From positions 47,519 to 111,518 of the forward strand of contig JAILIC010000002.1 of NCBI GenBank assembly GCA_024695475.1: a stretch of DNA of 64,000 nucleotides. The letters run 5' to 3'. This DNA comes from Treponema sp. (lineage in GTDB: Bacteria; Spirochaetota; Spirochaetia; Treponematales; Treponemataceae). Shown piece by piece: positions 50,065-59,798 of this stretch (positions are counted from its first letter, which is position 1; each line of letters opens with the position of its first letter). The position numbers and the translations under genes were made by a program. Under the pieces are notes generated by a model. The model ran no database searches and was not told the origin of the DNA. It worked only from the letters and a program-made list of their open reading frames with translations.

Positions 50065-50674
50065 TATCAATGTACCACTGCTTAACTAGTGTATCATACA
50101 CAACTGTATTACCATCGATATTATCGCTACAACTATTAATAACACCACCCTCTGTCGTCCAGACAATATAATATGGTACTGTATCAATATTCATTGATTT
50201 TGGAAAACGCAACACCCCCGTACGTGTATCAAACTGGTAATCCTCACCTTCTTTTACCTGATTTCCATCAATAAAAACTGCAGCAAAACTAGTATCTGCT
50301 GAAAATCTATCCAAAACAAAAACTGCCGGACTTACAGGAATACCCTCTACATGAATCATTACCGGACTTGTACTGCTCTGACCTGACTCAAGAATCGTCA
50401 ATAATCCTTTTGTAGTATCATAGGTATATGATGTCGGATCAATTTCGGTCAAAACAGCTTTTGTTTTTGCATCAACGTAGGCTACCTGTGTCAATTTGGA
50501 AAAAATTCTGACTGAATGCACCTGTCCTGACTGTTCAGGAAACACATTAATAAAAGTAGTAACATCGGAAGCAGAAGATTCTACAGAGGTAGATGTACAT
50601 GAGACACACAATAAACAACTAAGTACACCAACAAAACATGCCAAACGTGCTATATATGTATAAAAAGTATGCAT
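50039..50674 (-). CDS. Predicted lipoprotein of unknown function
   Basis: A 211-residue protein with a lipoprotein signal peptide: short N-terminus, hydrophobic core and lipobox LCVSC (Cys26). The rest has repeated beta-type segments (YVDAKTKAVLTEIDPTSYTYDTTKGLLTIL; FIDGNQVKEGEDYQFDTRTGVLRF), a pattern of strand-turn-strand with short KEGEDYQ-like turns that recalls immunoglobulin-like folds. The start at 50674 puts the signal in the usual place; an ATG further upstream is inside the promoter. Located in the outer or inner membrane, exposed to periplasm or surface. Family not recognised. Confidence 0.7.
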   Translation of the reverse strand: MHTFYTYIARLACFVGVLSCLLCVSCTSTSVESSASDVTTFINVFPEQSGQVHSVRIFSKLTQVAYVDAKTKAVLTEIDPTSYTYDTTKGLLTILESGQSSTSPVMIHVEGIPVSPAVFVLDRFSADTSFAAVFIDGNQVKEGEDYQFDTRTGVLRFPKSMNIDTVPYYIVWTTEGGVINSCSDNIDGNTVVYDTLVKQWYIDTVIAGSVQ

Positions 50675-50683
50675 AATGCAAGC

Positions 50684-50713
50684 ATTATAATTAGAATATA
50701 CCTCACAAATCAA
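50684..50713 (-). promoter_or_regulatory. Promoter of the lipoprotein gene
   Basis: On the minus strand TTGATT (50708-50713), 18-nt spacer, TATAAT (50684-50689), then 9 nt to the ATG, with no Shine-Dalgarno sequence; leader of at most 2-3 nt. Confidence 0.6.
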
Positions 50714-50734
50714 TAAGTACTAGATCTCATACGG

Positions 50735-50771
50735 ATAAAAAAAGCGCAGACAGTACATACTGCCTGCGCTT
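50735..50771 (-). terminator. Terminator of the outer-membrane-type protein gene
   Basis: On the minus strand AAGCGCAGGCAG... pairs with ...CTGTCTGCGCTT (one mismatch) and is followed by a run of seven T. Confidence 0.88.
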
Positions 50772-50798
50772 CATACATTGTTACCAGTTTATCAACGG

Positions 50799-51959
50799 CT
50801 AAATAGAAAAGCGTACACTCATTGCACCAGAAGGAATCTTCTTCGCAATATCATAACCAACACTTGCAGTAAGATCGATAATAAACAAATCGATACCGAT
50901 ACCACCGTAAATCTGAGGTCTTACACCCCAACCACTGCTTGCACCACCACCAAAGTTTTCTGGAAGAATGTTATACTGCAAGGCCTGACTGATTGAATCT
51001 CCTGTTGATGAGGTATTCAAGAGATTTGCCCAGTTTGCATGAGCATTCCAATCAACCTTAGACTTTGTAAACATCAAACGTCCACCCAAGAATGGAACTA
51101 AACACAAAAACTTACCAGAGCCCTGTGCACCCAAAAAGAGTGTTGTTGACTTAAAGTCAAGATTAGCAGATGATCCATTATCCTCAACACTAACGCTACC
51201 TTTTGTATAATATCCACCAGCTGTAGCAGATAAACGAGCATGAATGTATTTACCGCCAACATCAACCAAACGATAACGTACATCTCCACCAATTGAAAAA
51301 TAGTCAAAAGCACAAGGCTTGATAGCACTATCAATAGCACTAATTTTTTCAGTATCGATAACACTCAATGCAAGACCGATATCAAAAGGAAGAATAATAC
51401 CACCTAATCTCACATCAGCAGTTAACGTTGGAAATACCAATGTGTCAATATCTTTTAGACTACCAGTATCAATATTCAGTGCATTTGCAGCACTTTTCAA
51501 AGGTCTGATATCCAAGGCAGCAACCCCTGCATTGACACCAAAACCAAATTTAAAGTTAGGTATGAACTTACCAATCCAGGCTTCTGCCCAAACATTCTGC
51601 AAAACCTGTGTATCAGGAATACTATCATTGAGATTTTCGCAAAAGTCATTTAATGAATTAACTGACGTTGTGTAAGGCGTCGTCGTCATATTGGGATTAT
51701 TTGCCAAAAAGTCAGTATATGCATCTTTTGCTTCAGTTACCGCATCACCAAGGGTAGTAGAATCTACATTATTTGCATTCAAAGAAGAAACTATCGACGA
51801 CATATTGGAATTAATGATAGTCGCAATTTCATCAGGTACGGTAGTTGTGTATGTACCACCATTCCAGTTTATGGTTATTGAAGTATCAGCAGACGCAACT
51901 CCAATAAAAACAATACTGGTAGCAATTCCTGCTACTAACAATTTACAAAGATGCTTCAT
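50799..51959 (-). CDS. Predicted outer-membrane beta-barrel protein
   Basis: A 386-residue protein with a cleavable signal peptide (hydrophobic to about residue 20, cleavage after VASA near 25). An N-terminal Asn/Thr/Ser-rich region (about 26-125) precedes amphipathic, aromatic-edged strands (FKFGFGVNAGVAAL, LPFDIGLALSVI, YIHARLSATAGGYY, QIYGGIGIDLFIIDLTASVGY) and a C-terminal barrel-like strand ending VRFSI. This suggests a transmembrane barrel or surface-associated protein of spirochaete type. GGAGG lies 10 nt before the ATG. Family and ligand are not identified. The 263-nt upstream gap separates it from the divergent suf operon. Confidence 0.65.
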   Translation of the reverse strand: MKHLCKLLVAGIATSIVFIGVASADTSITINWNGGTYTTTVPDEIATIINSNMSSIVSSLNANNVDSTTLGDAVTEAKDAYTDFLANNPNMTTTPYTTSVNSLNDFCENLNDSIPDTQVLQNVWAEAWIGKFIPNFKFGFGVNAGVAALDIRPLKSAANALNIDTGSLKDIDTLVFPTLTADVRLGGIILPFDIGLALSVIDTEKISAIDSAIKPCAFDYFSIGGDVRYRLVDVGGKYIHARLSATAGGYYTKGSVSVEDNGSSANLDFKSTTLFLGAQGSGKFLCLVPFLGGRLMFTKSKVDWNAHANWANLLNTSSTGDSISQALQYNILPENFGGGASSGWGVRPQIYGGIGIDLFIIDLTASVGYDIAKKIPSGAMSVRFSI

Positions 51960-52099
51960 CAATCATTATCCTCCGTATCATATAATGCTCTCCACAACAG
52001 AGAGTATTCTAGAAGACAATTTTTACTTATTTTATATTGTATCGTATATCGCTTCTAAAAGCAAGAAAGCATGTATCAAATCATAAAAAACGGGCTTAT

Positions 52100-52121
52100 T
52101 TTTGTTGTTACAACAACAAAA
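52100..52121. promoter_or_regulatory. Perfect dyad operator candidate upstream of the suf operon
   Basis: 10-bp arms TTTTGTTGTT/AACAACAAAA separated by AC form a 22-bp dyad. It lies 24 nt before a TTGTCT-18-TATATT promoter (52145-52174) and about 100 nt before sufC, between divergent genes. A regulator of iron-sulfur or iron metabolism is the natural candidate; the protein is unknown. Confidence 0.6.
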
Positions 52122-52223
52122 TTTAAGTATTTCTATTCCAAATATTGTCTTTTTCCAGTATTATTAGGTATATTACATGTATACAAATCCTACTAGTTAT
52201 ATAGATAATATGGAGAACTTATT

Positions 52224-52982
52224 ATGTCGCAACCATTAGTACACGTTAATAACGTTTCAGTACATATAGATTCAAAACAGGTATTGCATGATGTCAATTT
52301 GACTATCAACAAAGGCGAGACACATGTCCTCATGGGTCCAAATGGTGCAGGTAAATCAACACTGGGTAACACCCTTATGGGCAATCCATTGTATACGCTT
52401 ACAGCTGGATCACTTATTTTTGACGGAACTGACATCTCACATGAGTCAACAGATAAACGTGCAAAACTTGGCATGTTTATGTCATTTCAAAATCCACTTG
52501 AAGTACCAGGCATCAGTGTAGAAGCATTTATCCGCAGTGCCCTGCAGCAGCGTACTGGAGAGCGCGTAAAGCTCTTTCATTTTCAAAAGGAACTTAAAGC
52601 CTGCATGCAGCTGCTCAACATGGATGAGTCCTATGCAAACAGAGATCTCAACGTCGGCTTTAGTGGCGGTGAGCGCAAAAAGTCAGAGATTTTGCAGCTG
52701 TTAATGCTTAAACCAAAGTTTGCCATTTTGGACGAGACAGACTCTGGTCTTGATGTTGATGCTGTACGTACGGTATCAAAGGGCATAGAAGAATACCAGA
52801 AGTCTCAGGACGGTGCATTACTTATCATAACCCACTCTACAAAGATCCTTGAAAGTTTACATGTAGATCACACCCATATTCTGGTAAAAGGCCACATCGT
52901 TGCTTCTGGTGACGGTTCCTTAGTACAGGAAATCAATGACCACGGCTTTGAAAAATATCTGAGCGCAGGCGGTGAAGCATGA
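52224..52982 (+). CDS. sufC: SufC ATPase of the iron-sulfur assembly complex
   Basis: A 252-residue ABC-type ATPase. Walker A MGPNGAGKST (about 35-44), signature FSGGERKKSEI (about 142-152), Walker B FAILDETDSGLDVDA, and the Sufc-specific helical region SLQNPLEVPG-like FQNPLEVPGISVEAFI. It powers the SufBCD scaffold. The TATGGAGAAC stretch upstream contains a GGAG ribosome-binding site. First gene of the sufCBDSU operon; its 3' end overlaps sufB by 4 nt. Confidence 0.97.
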   Translation: MSQPLVHVNNVSVHIDSKQVLHDVNLTINKGETHVLMGPNGAGKSTLGNTLMGNPLYTLTAGSLIFDGTDISHESTDKRAKLGMFMSFQNPLEVPGISVEAFIRSALQQRTGERVKLFHFQKELKACMQLLNMDESYANRDLNVGFSGGERKKSEILQLLMLKPKFAILDETDSGLDVDAVRTVSKGIEEYQKSQDGALLIITHSTKILESLHVDHTHILVKGHIVASGDGSLVQEINDHGFEKYLSAGGEA

Positions 52983-54403
52983 GCGACGAGGATAAGACAA
53001 AGACCATCGTTGGAGACATAGACCGATCAATGTACGACTTCCGTTATGAAGAAAATGCGGAAGACTTTTATCGTATCAAACAGGGACTTACTCCAGAAAT
53101 CGTAGCAAAAATATCAGATGAAAAAGATGATCCCGTATGGATGCGAGAGTTTAGACAAAAATGTCTCGGTATCTATAATGAATTACAGGAACCAGATTGG
53201 GGCCCTGATATCAGCGATCTCCACATTGAAAATATCGCAACATATGTACGTCCAAATACCAAAATGAAAGGTAATTGGAAAGAAGTACCACAGGATATAA
53301 AAGATACTTTTGAAAAGCTGGGCATTCCTGAAGCAGAGCGAAAGTCCCTGGCTGGTGTTGGTGCCCAATATGACAGTGAATTGGTATATCACAATGTCCG
53401 TGACGAAGTTGCAAAAGAAGGTGTTATCTACACAGACTTTGAAAGTGCCCTCAAAAGCAAAGAATGGGGTGAGATGGTTCGTACCCATTTTATGAAGTTG
53501 GTAAAACCAACAGATCATAAGTTTGCAGCCCTCCATGGTGCCGTCTGGTCTGGAGGCTCATTCGTCTATGTTCCAAAAGGGGTGCACCTGTCATTTCCAT
53601 TGCAGTCATACTTTCGCCTCAATGCAAAAGGTGCAGGTCAGTTTGAACATACATTAATCATTGTAGATGAAGGTGCTGACCTTCACTTTATCGAAGGATG
53701 TTCGGCTCCTAAATACAATGTCGCCAATCTCCATGCAGGTTGTGTTGAGCTCTATGTTGCAAAAAATGCACATCTGCGTTACTCAACCATCGAAAACTGG
53801 TCAAAGAACATGTATAACCTCAATACCAAGCGTGCAATCGTTGAAGAAGGCGGTTCTATTGAATGGGTATCAGGTTCATTTGGCTCTCATATTTCCTACC
53901 TTTATCCAGAGAGCGATTTGGTAGGAGCACATTCACGTGCAGAGTTTACCGGTATTACTTTTGCTGGTAACGGACAAAATCTTGATACCGGAGCTAAGAT
54001 GGTACACATGGCACCACATACTTCCAGTGTCATCAATACAAAGTCCATTTCAAAAGGTGGTGGTATCAGTACCTACCGCTCAGCCATCTATATCGATAAA
54101 AAAGCGACAGGCAGCAAAGCATCAGTATCTTGCCAATCATTGATGCTCGATAGCGACTCTCGTTCTGATACGATTCCTGCTATGGAAGTACTTACTGATG
54201 ATGTCGATGTCGGACACGAAGCAAAAATTGGTCGTATTTCAAATGAAGCAGTTTTTTATTTGATGTCTCGTGGCATCAGTGAAGAAGAAGCAAAAGCTAT
54301 GATCGTAAGTGGATTTGCCAATCCAGTCTCAAAAGAACTTCCTTTGGAATATGCAGTAGAAATGAACAATCTCATTCGTCTTGAAATGAAAGGAACACTC
54401 TAA
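52979..54403 (+). CDS. sufB: SufB iron-sulfur scaffold subunit
   Basis: A 474-residue SufB with the conserved right-handed beta-helix. Typical blocks are YVRPNTKMKGNWKEVPQDIKDTF, SFVYVPKGVHLSFPLQSYFR, EGCSAPKYN and GHEAKIGRISNEAVFYLMSRGISEEEA near the C-terminus. It carries and builds the nascent Fe-S cluster with SufC and SufD. Its ATG overlaps the sufC stop by 4 nt (ATGA), and its end shares a base with sufD. Confidence 0.97.
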   Translation: MSDEDKTKTIVGDIDRSMYDFRYEENAEDFYRIKQGLTPEIVAKISDEKDDPVWMREFRQKCLGIYNELQEPDWGPDISDLHIENIATYVRPNTKMKGNWKEVPQDIKDTFEKLGIPEAERKSLAGVGAQYDSELVYHNVRDEVAKEGVIYTDFESALKSKEWGEMVRTHFMKLVKPTDHKFAALHGAVWSGGSFVYVPKGVHLSFPLQSYFRLNAKGAGQFEHTLIIVDEGADLHFIEGCSAPKYNVANLHAGCVELYVAKNAHLRYSTIENWSKNMYNLNTKRAIVEEGGSIEWVSGSFGSHISYLYPESDLVGAHSRAEFTGITFAGNGQNLDTGAKMVHMAPHTSSVINTKSISKGGGISTYRSAIYIDKKATGSKASVSCQSLMLDSDSRSDTIPAMEVLTDDVDVGHEAKIGRISNEAVFYLMSRGISEEEAKAMIVSGFANPVSKELPLEYAVEMNNLIRLEMKGTL

Positions 54404-55479
54404 TGGCAACAACAACTTTCAATACAACCGTAAATGAAATACCCGCCCTCACTTGGAACTGGCTCAAGATGAACAGAGTCGCTTTCAATGAGACGGTACA
54501 GCAAGAAAATACAGTAATTCCCTCATATTCATCGTTACCAGCGGGGGTTACATACAGCGATACAGCAAGCTTTGCAGCCTCATCAAGTGGCATGGGTACA
54601 GAAGTCAATGCAATTTTTGACACCTTGCATACCCCTTGTACCGAGCTTACCGTTGCCGAAAACACCACAGTAACAGAACCTGTTTTTTTACACTGTTCTC
54701 TCTCAGATGGACAAACGTCTGTCTATCGTCAGATTATCCATGCAAAAGAAAATGCACAGATAACTGTTATTTTGGACTATACATCAGAAAAAAATGCAGG
54801 GGGATTTCATGCCATACAGACTAAGCTCATTGCTGACAAAAATGCAGTAATCCATCTTGTTAAAGTACAATTATTAGGTTCCAAGTTTATTCATATCGAT
54901 GATACAACAGGATCCTGCGATGACAGTGCACAGATAAAAATAACACAGATTGAACTCGGTGCACAAAAATCCTACGTCGGCGTACTCAATGACCTGCCTG
55001 GCTATACATCTCAATTTACTGCAGATACCGCATATCTTTGTCGCAATACACAGCTTCTCGACATGAACTATGTCGTCTTACACAAAGGACGCAAATCTGA
55101 CTGTAAGATGCAAGTAAAAGGTACTGTACAAGATACAGCTACAAAAACATATCGTGGTACCATAGACTTCAAAAAAGGTTGTTCTGGTGCTACTGGCAAT
55201 GAACAGGAAGAAACACTCCTACTCAGTCCAACAGTAGTAAACAAGTCTATACCGATTATTCTCTGTGATGAAGAAGACGTTGCCGGAGAACATGGAGCAT
55301 CTATTGGACGTTTAAGTGACGATGTACTGTTCTACATGAATAACAGGGGCATTAGTAAAGCTGCTGCACAGCAGATGATGAGCAGAGCAAAAATACAAAG
55401 CATTGCAAATTTGATTCCTGATGCTGAAACCATACAAAAGATTAATGACTATATGGATGAGGAATTTGGCAATGACTAA
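54403..55479 (+). CDS. sufD: SufD iron-sulfur assembly subunit
   Basis: A 358-residue SufB/SufD-fold protein with a divergent N-terminal half and the conserved C-terminal block GEHGASIGRLSDDVLFYMNNRGISKAAAQQMM. It completes the SufBC2D complex. Its ATG shares one base with the sufB stop (TAATG), indicating coupled translation, and its last codons overlap sufS by 8 nt. Confidence 0.93.
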   Translation: MATTTFNTTVNEIPALTWNWLKMNRVAFNETVQQENTVIPSYSSLPAGVTYSDTASFAASSSGMGTEVNAIFDTLHTPCTELTVAENTTVTEPVFLHCSLSDGQTSVYRQIIHAKENAQITVILDYTSEKNAGGFHAIQTKLIADKNAVIHLVKVQLLGSKFIHIDDTTGSCDDSAQIKITQIELGAQKSYVGVLNDLPGYTSQFTADTAYLCRNTQLLDMNYVVLHKGRKSDCKMQVKGTVQDTATKTYRGTIDFKKGCSGATGNEQEETLLLSPTVVNKSIPIILCDEEDVAGEHGASIGRLSDDVLFYMNNRGISKAAAQQMMSRAKIQSIANLIPDAETIQKINDYMDEEFGND

Positions 55480-56698
55480 AGATTATAAAAAAGATTTTCC
55501 TATTTTTGCAGCTGAGCAGAATAAAGATCTCATTTATTTTGATAATGCAGCAACTGCACAGCGTCCATTGCAAGTAATACAGGCAATTTCGCATTATTAT
55601 GAAACCGACAATGCAAATCCCTTGCGCGGGTTATATGATTTAAGTGTCAGAGCTACCCAGGATTATGAGCATGCCCGTCACACCGTTGCGCAATTTATCA
55701 ATGCAAAAGAAGATGCAGAAATAATCTTTACCCGAAATGCTTCGGAATCTTTAAATGTCATCGGTTATTCTTATGGACTGAGCGCAGTACACCAAGGAGA
55801 TGAAATACTTGTTTCCATCATGGAGCATCATTCCAACATCCTTCCTTGGCAGATGGTATGTCAGCAGACAGGCGCTAAGCTCGTATACATGGAATGTGAC
55901 AAACAAACAGGACGTCTGTCACTTGACGAAGTTAAAAGCAAACTTTCTTCCAAAACTAAGATTGTTGCCATCACTCAAGTAAGTAATGTGCTTGGGTGTA
56001 CAAATCCCGTAAAGCAGATAGCTCAATTGGCCCATAACGCAGGAGCCATCATTGTAGTTGATGGCTCTCAGTCAGTTCCGCACTTTACTGTTGATGTACA
56101 GGATATTGATGCAGACTTTTTGGCATTCAGCGGTCACAAATTGGCAGGTCCTACTGGCTGTGGCGTACTCTATGGAAAAAAAGCATTACTCGAAGCAATG
56201 CCACCATTCCTTCGTGGAGGTGAAATGATTGAATATGTCACCCGCGAAAGTGCAACTTGGGCTGAGCTTCCAGCAAAGTTTGAGGCAGGAACAGTTAATG
56301 CCGGTGGAGCAGTTGGTCTGGAAGCAGCAATTAAATATATTCAGTCAATTGGACTAAAAACCATTGCCCAGCATGATAATGCGCTAGCAAAACTTCTGAT
56401 GGATGGTATGACTCAAATTCCACACATTCATATCATCGGTGACCCCGACAGTAGCAACCATTGTGGTATTGTTACCTTCACTATCGATGATGTACATCCT
56501 CATGATATCGCCAGCGTTTTAGACACAGAACATATTGCAATCCGTGCCGGTCATCACTGTGCCCAGCCTTTAGGAGCATACCTTGAAGTACCTGCAACAG
56601 CACGTGCAAGTGTATATCTCTATAATACAGAAGATGAGGTAAACATATTCCTTGAAAAACTTGCAAAAGTTCGCTCTTGGATGGGGTTAAAAAACTAG
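55472..56698 (+). CDS. sufS: SufS cysteine desulfurase
   Basis: A 408-residue class V PLP enzyme that takes sulfur from cysteine for the Suf complex. The PLP lysine is in LAFSGHKLAGPTG; the persulfide cysteine is in RAGHHCAQPLG (short-loop SufS type). The start at 55472 gives the standard N-terminus (MTKDYKKDFPIFA...YFDNAATAQRP) and an 8-nt overlap with sufD; a longer in-frame start lies inside sufD and is rejected. Confidence 0.96.
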   Translation: MTKDYKKDFPIFAAEQNKDLIYFDNAATAQRPLQVIQAISHYYETDNANPLRGLYDLSVRATQDYEHARHTVAQFINAKEDAEIIFTRNASESLNVIGYSYGLSAVHQGDEILVSIMEHHSNILPWQMVCQQTGAKLVYMECDKQTGRLSLDEVKSKLSSKTKIVAITQVSNVLGCTNPVKQIAQLAHNAGAIIVVDGSQSVPHFTVDVQDIDADFLAFSGHKLAGPTGCGVLYGKKALLEAMPPFLRGGEMIEYVTRESATWAELPAKFEAGTVNAGGAVGLEAAIKYIQSIGLKTIAQHDNALAKLLMDGMTQIPHIHIIGDPDSSNHCGIVTFTIDDVHPHDIASVLDTEHIAIRAGHHCAQPLGAYLEVPATARASVYLYNTEDEVNIFLEKLAKVRSWMGLKN

Positions 56699-56720
56699 AA
56701 AATACTATAAGGGAACCATC

Positions 56721-57188
56721 ATGGATACAAAAGAACTGTATAGAGAAATCTTAAACGAACATAATCTTAATCCTGCTCATAAAACATCATTAGAAGATGC
56801 AACCATCACCTTACAGGGCATTAATCCTAGTTGTGGAGACAATATTACACTACAACTTAAAGTTGATGACAATGATATTATTAGTGATGGTTCATTTACA
56901 GGAAGTGGTTGTGCTATTTCCCAGGCCAGTGTCGATATGATGCTGGACTTAGTTATCGGCAAATCAAAGCAGGAAGCACTCCGCCTTGCCGACATCTTTA
57001 TGAACATGATAAAAGGTACTGCACAAGAAAGTGACATTGAAGAACTGGACGAAGCTGCAGCTTTACAGGATATTGCTCATATGCCTGCTCGTGTCAAATG
57101 TGCAGTCCTTGGCTGGCGTACCATGAACGAAATGCTCGGACTTGGTAAAGACACTGGATCAGGTAGCGAGTCACACTGCTCAAACTAA
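56721..57188 (+). CDS. sufU: SufU zinc-dependent sulfur-transfer protein
   Basis: A 155-residue IscU-fold SufU. Conserved cysteines are in NPSCGD, GSGCAIS and ARVKCAVLGW; with the Asp in GD they form the zinc site that accepts persulfide from SufS. The insertion between the second and third cysteines is typical of SufU rather than IscU. It ends the operon sufCBDSU, an arrangement known in Firmicutes, Thermotogae and some spirochaetes. Confidence 0.95.
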   Translation: MDTKELYREILNEHNLNPAHKTSLEDATITLQGINPSCGDNITLQLKVDDNDIISDGSFTGSGCAISQASVDMMLDLVIGKSKQEALRLADIFMNMIKGTAQESDIEELDEAAALQDIAHMPARVKCAVLGWRTMNEMLGLGKDTGSGSESHCSN

Positions 57189-57221
57189 GCAGCTCGTATA
57201 AACTAGCACGCACCTCGCTAC

Positions 57222-58577
57222 TTACTCGTGTTGACTCTGATGGCGTTCTGGATACGACCGATGGCGCATATATATAAACACACCGATACAGATAAGTGCC
57301 GACAGCAAAGACCCCAGAGGTGCCGCAGCCCCCATTGGAAATAACGTGTGTGGAAATAATACAGAAGCAAAATACGCACCTGGAATTCTGACAGCTATAA
57401 TAGAAATAATATTATGCATAAACGAAATAAGCGATTTACCATATGCACAAAAATAGCCGCTAAAGCTAAAATGGAATGCCGCAAAAAAGCAATCAAATAC
57501 ATAGGAACGGATATACTGGACGCCTAACAAAACAACGTTGGCATCACTGGTAAACAATGACAAAAAAGGCTCTGCAATCCATTGAAAGGCAATACCTATT
57601 ACAAGACCAAAGGTACCAGCTATTGCACAGGCATAAAACAACGTCTTATCCCCTCGTTCATACTCTTTAGCTCCGATATTCTGCGCAACAATAGCAGACA
57701 CTGCTGATAACATTGTGGAAGGCACCAAGAATAAAAAGCTTATTATTTTTTCCACGATACCGACAGCCGCAGCAACTTCCAGCCCTCTTCGATTGGCAAT
57801 AATCGTAATAAGTAAAAACGAAATTTGTATACATCCATCCTGACAAGCTACTGGTACACCGATACGAAGTAGTTCAGCTATAACAGAGACATCTGGCTTA
57901 AAATCTGACAATGTAACCGATAAACCAAGGTGTGCTCGTTTCATATATACCAATGACAAAACGACACTGATAGTCTGTGCCAGTACGGTTGCTATAGCAG
58001 CACCGGAAGCCTTCATATCATACACACCAATACAGACATAATCGAGTATGACATTGAGAACACAAGCTAAAATCACAAAATACATCGGACTACGAGAGTC
58101 TCCCGCTCCACGATATATTGCAGCAACTATATTATATGCGGTAATAAACGGGATTCCTGCAAAACAGATAGTCAGATACTGAATAGTTAAAGGAACTGCT
58201 TCTTGTGGCGTAGACATAACTGCTACTATAGCTGGACAACAAACAAGAAGAACGGCTGTAAAAATGACAGAAACTATCATAAAAATGACAGCGGTATTAC
58301 CAGCCACATGAGAAGCTGTCGCTGTATCCCCCGCACCTGTTGCACGACTGATCAATACCGTTGTCCCCATCGCAAGTCCTACAATAATAACGGTTATCAT
58401 ATGCATAACCTGACTACCGATAGCAACCGCAGATATGACATCAGGTCCATTAAACTGTCCTGCAATAAACAAATCAGCAAGTCCATAGAGCGTTTGCAAA
58501 AAATAGGAAAACAAATATGGCAATGAAAAGAATACTATTGTATGGAATACATTTCCTTGAGTTAATTTTTTTGACAT
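57222..58577 (-). CDS. MATE family efflux transporter
   Basis: A 451-residue pump with about twelve hydrophobic segments in two repeats (YGLADLFIAGQFNG; GTTVLISRATGAGD; IVAAIYRGAGDSRSP; AVSAIVAQNIGAKEYERG). Substrate unknown; likely Na+ or H+ coupled drug/organic cation export. It is convergent with sufU and divergent from the LrgA-like gene, with a TATAAT box about 23 nt upstream of the ATG and no obvious Shine-Dalgarno sequence. Confidence 0.9.
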   Translation of the reverse strand: MSKKLTQGNVFHTIVFFSLPYLFSYFLQTLYGLADLFIAGQFNGPDVISAVAIGSQVMHMITVIIVGLAMGTTVLISRATGAGDTATASHVAGNTAVIFMIVSVIFTAVLLVCCPAIVAVMSTPQEAVPLTIQYLTICFAGIPFITAYNIVAAIYRGAGDSRSPMYFVILACVLNVILDYVCIGVYDMKASGAAIATVLAQTISVVLSLVYMKRAHLGLSVTLSDFKPDVSVIAELLRIGVPVACQDGCIQISFLLITIIANRRGLEVAAAVGIVEKIISFLFLVPSTMLSAVSAIVAQNIGAKEYERGDKTLFYACAIAGTFGLVIGIAFQWIAEPFLSLFTSDANVVLLGVQYIRSYVFDCFFAAFHFSFSGYFCAYGKSLISFMHNIISIIAVRIPGAYFASVLFPHTLFPMGAAAPLGSLLSALICIGVFIYMRHRSYPERHQSQHE

Positions 58578-58628
58578 GGTTTTATGCTACTGTTTTACGT
58601 ATTATATAGCAAGAGAGCATTGACGCTC

Positions 58629-59009
58629 ATGAGCAGAAAAAGTAGTATTCTCCCCATGCGATTTGTCAAGCAATTTGTTATTATCATTTTTATTTCTTGT
58701 GTAGGTGAGCTTTTACACTATCTGCTCCCCTTACCCATTCCAGCCAGCATTTATGGCTTAGTACTCATGTTTACCGTATTAAAAACAGGTCTGCTTCCTC
58801 TTGCAAAAGTAAAAGACGCCAGTGTCTTTTTAATTGAGATTATGCCTGTCATGTTTATTCCATCTGGCGTTGCCATCTTACAAACCATACCAGTCATTAA
58901 GCAGTATTGGATACAGTTTTTTGCCATTGCAGTCGTGTCCACAGGTATCGTTATGGTAGTTTCGGGATTGGTTACACAAGCCATCATACGAAAGGGAGGT
59001 AAAAAATGA
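58629..59009 (+). CDS. LrgA/CidA family membrane protein
   Basis: A 126-residue small membrane protein with four hydrophobic segments and the family motif PLPIPASIYGLVLMF. LrgA/CidA proteins work with LrgB/CidB; they are proposed holin-like or pyruvate transport proteins. The start at 58629 is tentative: a second ATG at 58656 gives the more canonical N-terminus MRFVKQFVII. It overlaps the LrgB-like gene by 4 nt (ATGA). Confidence 0.85.
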   Translation: MSRKSSILPMRFVKQFVIIIFISCVGELLHYLLPLPIPASIYGLVLMFTVLKTGLLPLAKVKDASVFLIEIMPVMFIPSGVAILQTIPVIKQYWIQFFAIAVVSTGIVMVVSGLVTQAIIRKGGKK

Positions 59010-59707
59010 ACCTTCATCCTTTTTTTTCATTGCAATCGGTATACTTTGCCACTTTATTGACATTAGCCACCTATTGGATAGGTCTCAAAATACGTAAAGC
59101 ATCTGGCATTTCATTTGCCAATCCATTGCTTTTGGCGATCATAATGACAATCGCCATTGTTGCTATAGCTCATCTAGATGTGGAAACATATATACAAAAT
59201 GCAAATATAATAAGCTATCTCCTCACTCCGGCAACGGTATGTCTGGCAGTTCCACTGTATGAGGAATTTGAAAAACTCAAAAACAACTGGAAAGCCATTG
59301 CAGGAGGCATATTAGCTGGTGTTATCACTAACTTGGTAACTATCTTTTTACTTACCATGCTCTTTTGTATGGGACACACGGAGTATGTATCTATGTTGCC
59401 AAAATCAATTACCACTGCAATTGCATTAGCTCTTACCGAGCAATACGGAGGGTTGCCAGGTATTACTGTTGCCATGGTCATTATCACCGGTAATTTTGGC
59501 AATATGTTTGCAGAACAGATTTGTGCTTTATTCCACATAACGGAGCCTGTCGCCATCGGTATTGCCATCGGTACTTCATCCCATGCACTGGGAACAACAA
59601 AGGCCATAGAAATAGGACAAGTAGAAGGAGCTATGAGCAGTCTGTCCATCGCCGTTGCAGGGCTATTAACCGTCATCTTTGCATCATTCTTTGTTCCACT
59701 TATATAA
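59006..59707 (+). CDS. LrgB/CidB family membrane protein
   Basis: A 233-residue polytopic protein with about eight segments and the family blocks PATVCLAVPLYEEFEKLKNNW, LPKSITTAIALALTEQYGG and GTSSHALGTTKAIEIGQVEGAMSSLSI. It partners the LrgA-like protein encoded just upstream with a 4-nt overlap; GGGAGG lies before the ATG. The pair may mediate pyruvate uptake or control autolysis; no regulator such as LytSR is nearby. Confidence 0.92.
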   Translation: MNLHPFFSLQSVYFATLLTLATYWIGLKIRKASGISFANPLLLAIIMTIAIVAIAHLDVETYIQNANIISYLLTPATVCLAVPLYEEFEKLKNNWKAIAGGILAGVITNLVTIFLLTMLFCMGHTEYVSMLPKSITTAIALALTEQYGGLPGITVAMVIITGNFGNMFAEQICALFHITEPVAIGIAIGTSSHALGTTKAIEIGQVEGAMSSLSIAVAGLLTVIFASFFVPLI

Positions 59708-59760
59708 CGTCGTCATCCCGCCTTCATGACGGGAATAGCCGACACACAAGTAGTAATTCC

Positions 59761-59792
59761 ATATAGAATCAACTCGATAAATTCTATATAGT
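59761..59792 (+). promoter_or_regulatory. Dyad overlapping the -10 box of the SUMF1 lipoprotein gene
   Basis: ATATAGAAT (59761-59769) and ATTCTATAT (59781-59789) are exact inverted arms with an 11-nt spacer; the right arm overlaps TATAGT (59787-59792), which ends 6 nt before the ATG. A repressor site and a leaderless transcript are suggested. Confidence 0.55.
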
Positions 59793-59798
59793 ATTACC

